From the NCBI RefSeq assembly GCF_002897375.1, contig NZ_BFAG01000014.1:62001-126000 (forward strand): 64,000 bases of DNA, given 5' to 3'. Within the stretch, counting starts at the first letter, position 1. Every line of letters begins with the position of its first letter. The position numbers and the translations under genes were made by a program. The DNA is from Deinococcus aerius (GTDB lineage Bacteria > Deinococcota > Deinococci > Deinococcales > Deinococcaceae). This document shows positions 63,979 to 64,000 of this stretch, piece by piece. The notes under the pieces were generated by a model. The model was not told the DNA's origin. It searched no databases and saw nothing but the letters and a program-made list of their open reading frames with translations.

Positions 63979-64000
63979 TGTGGGAGAATAGAGCTGTGAG

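Overview
The window is GC-rich chromosomal DNA from a Deinococcus-type bacterium. This rests on a complete nine-gene Thermus/Deinococcus-type V-type ATPase operon, a DUF3084 coiled-coil envelope protein next to an LptB-like ATPase, uracil-DNA glycosylase beside topoisomerase IB, and many TANNNT -10 boxes only 5-7 nt in front of a start codon (leaderless mRNAs). No rRNA, tRNA or CRISPR array was recognised.

Layout. 1-11 kb, nearly all on the minus strand: truncated rpoD, a GH2 glycosidase, a GT-B glycosyltransferase, galT-galK, then lptB-DUF3084. 11-14 kb: a worn stretch with an acyl-CoA dehydrogenase remnant, a possible ISL3 transposase fragment, a frameshifted beta-propeller lipoprotein, a secreted protein and a DUF4242 protein. 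14.6-17.7 kb: a large STAND ATPase-TPR regulator with a C-terminal SARP-like DNA-binding/BTAD module; heptamers at 11-bp period lie in the divergent intergenic region. 17.8-24.4 kb: deoB, hisD, a lipoprotein, a methyltransferase-gpsA pair and an HD hydrolase. 24.4-33.1 kb: the V-ATPase operon, transcribed G/H-I-K-E-C-F-A-B-D. 33.5-41.4 kb: glnK-amtB, DUF4126, M42 peptidase, pth, DUF427, a 2-hydroxy-acid oxidase, and a MarR-VOC pair with a clear operator.

41.5-45.1 kb holds a compact DNA-repair operon: one reading frame encoding a photolyase/cryptochrome joined to uracil-DNA glycosylase, then a DUF7336 protein, then topoisomerase IB. 45.2-54.4 kb is an arginine region: carA, and the overlapping series argG-GNAT-GNAT-argH-HIT-GNAT-GNAT-argA-like NAGS, with carB at 59.4-62.5 kb. 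Palindromic TGNAT-N4-ATNCA-like boxes precede both argG and carB and suggest shared ArgR-type control. An aminotransferase and a LysE/ArgO-type exporter follow argG.

57-64 kb is the accessory end: a Phd/PIN toxin-antitoxin pair, a DUF433/DUF5615 pair, a 25-codon remnant of a second DUF433 gene, and two strikingly AT-rich genes (a Sel1-like repeat protein and an unrecognised 443-aa protein with an internal duplication) on either side of carB. C/G-tract quadruplex motifs sit upstream of carB and at the right edge. The main leads are the photolyase-UNG fusion, the SARP-type direct repeats, the ARG-like boxes, and the AT-rich genes with the truncated DUF433 copy.
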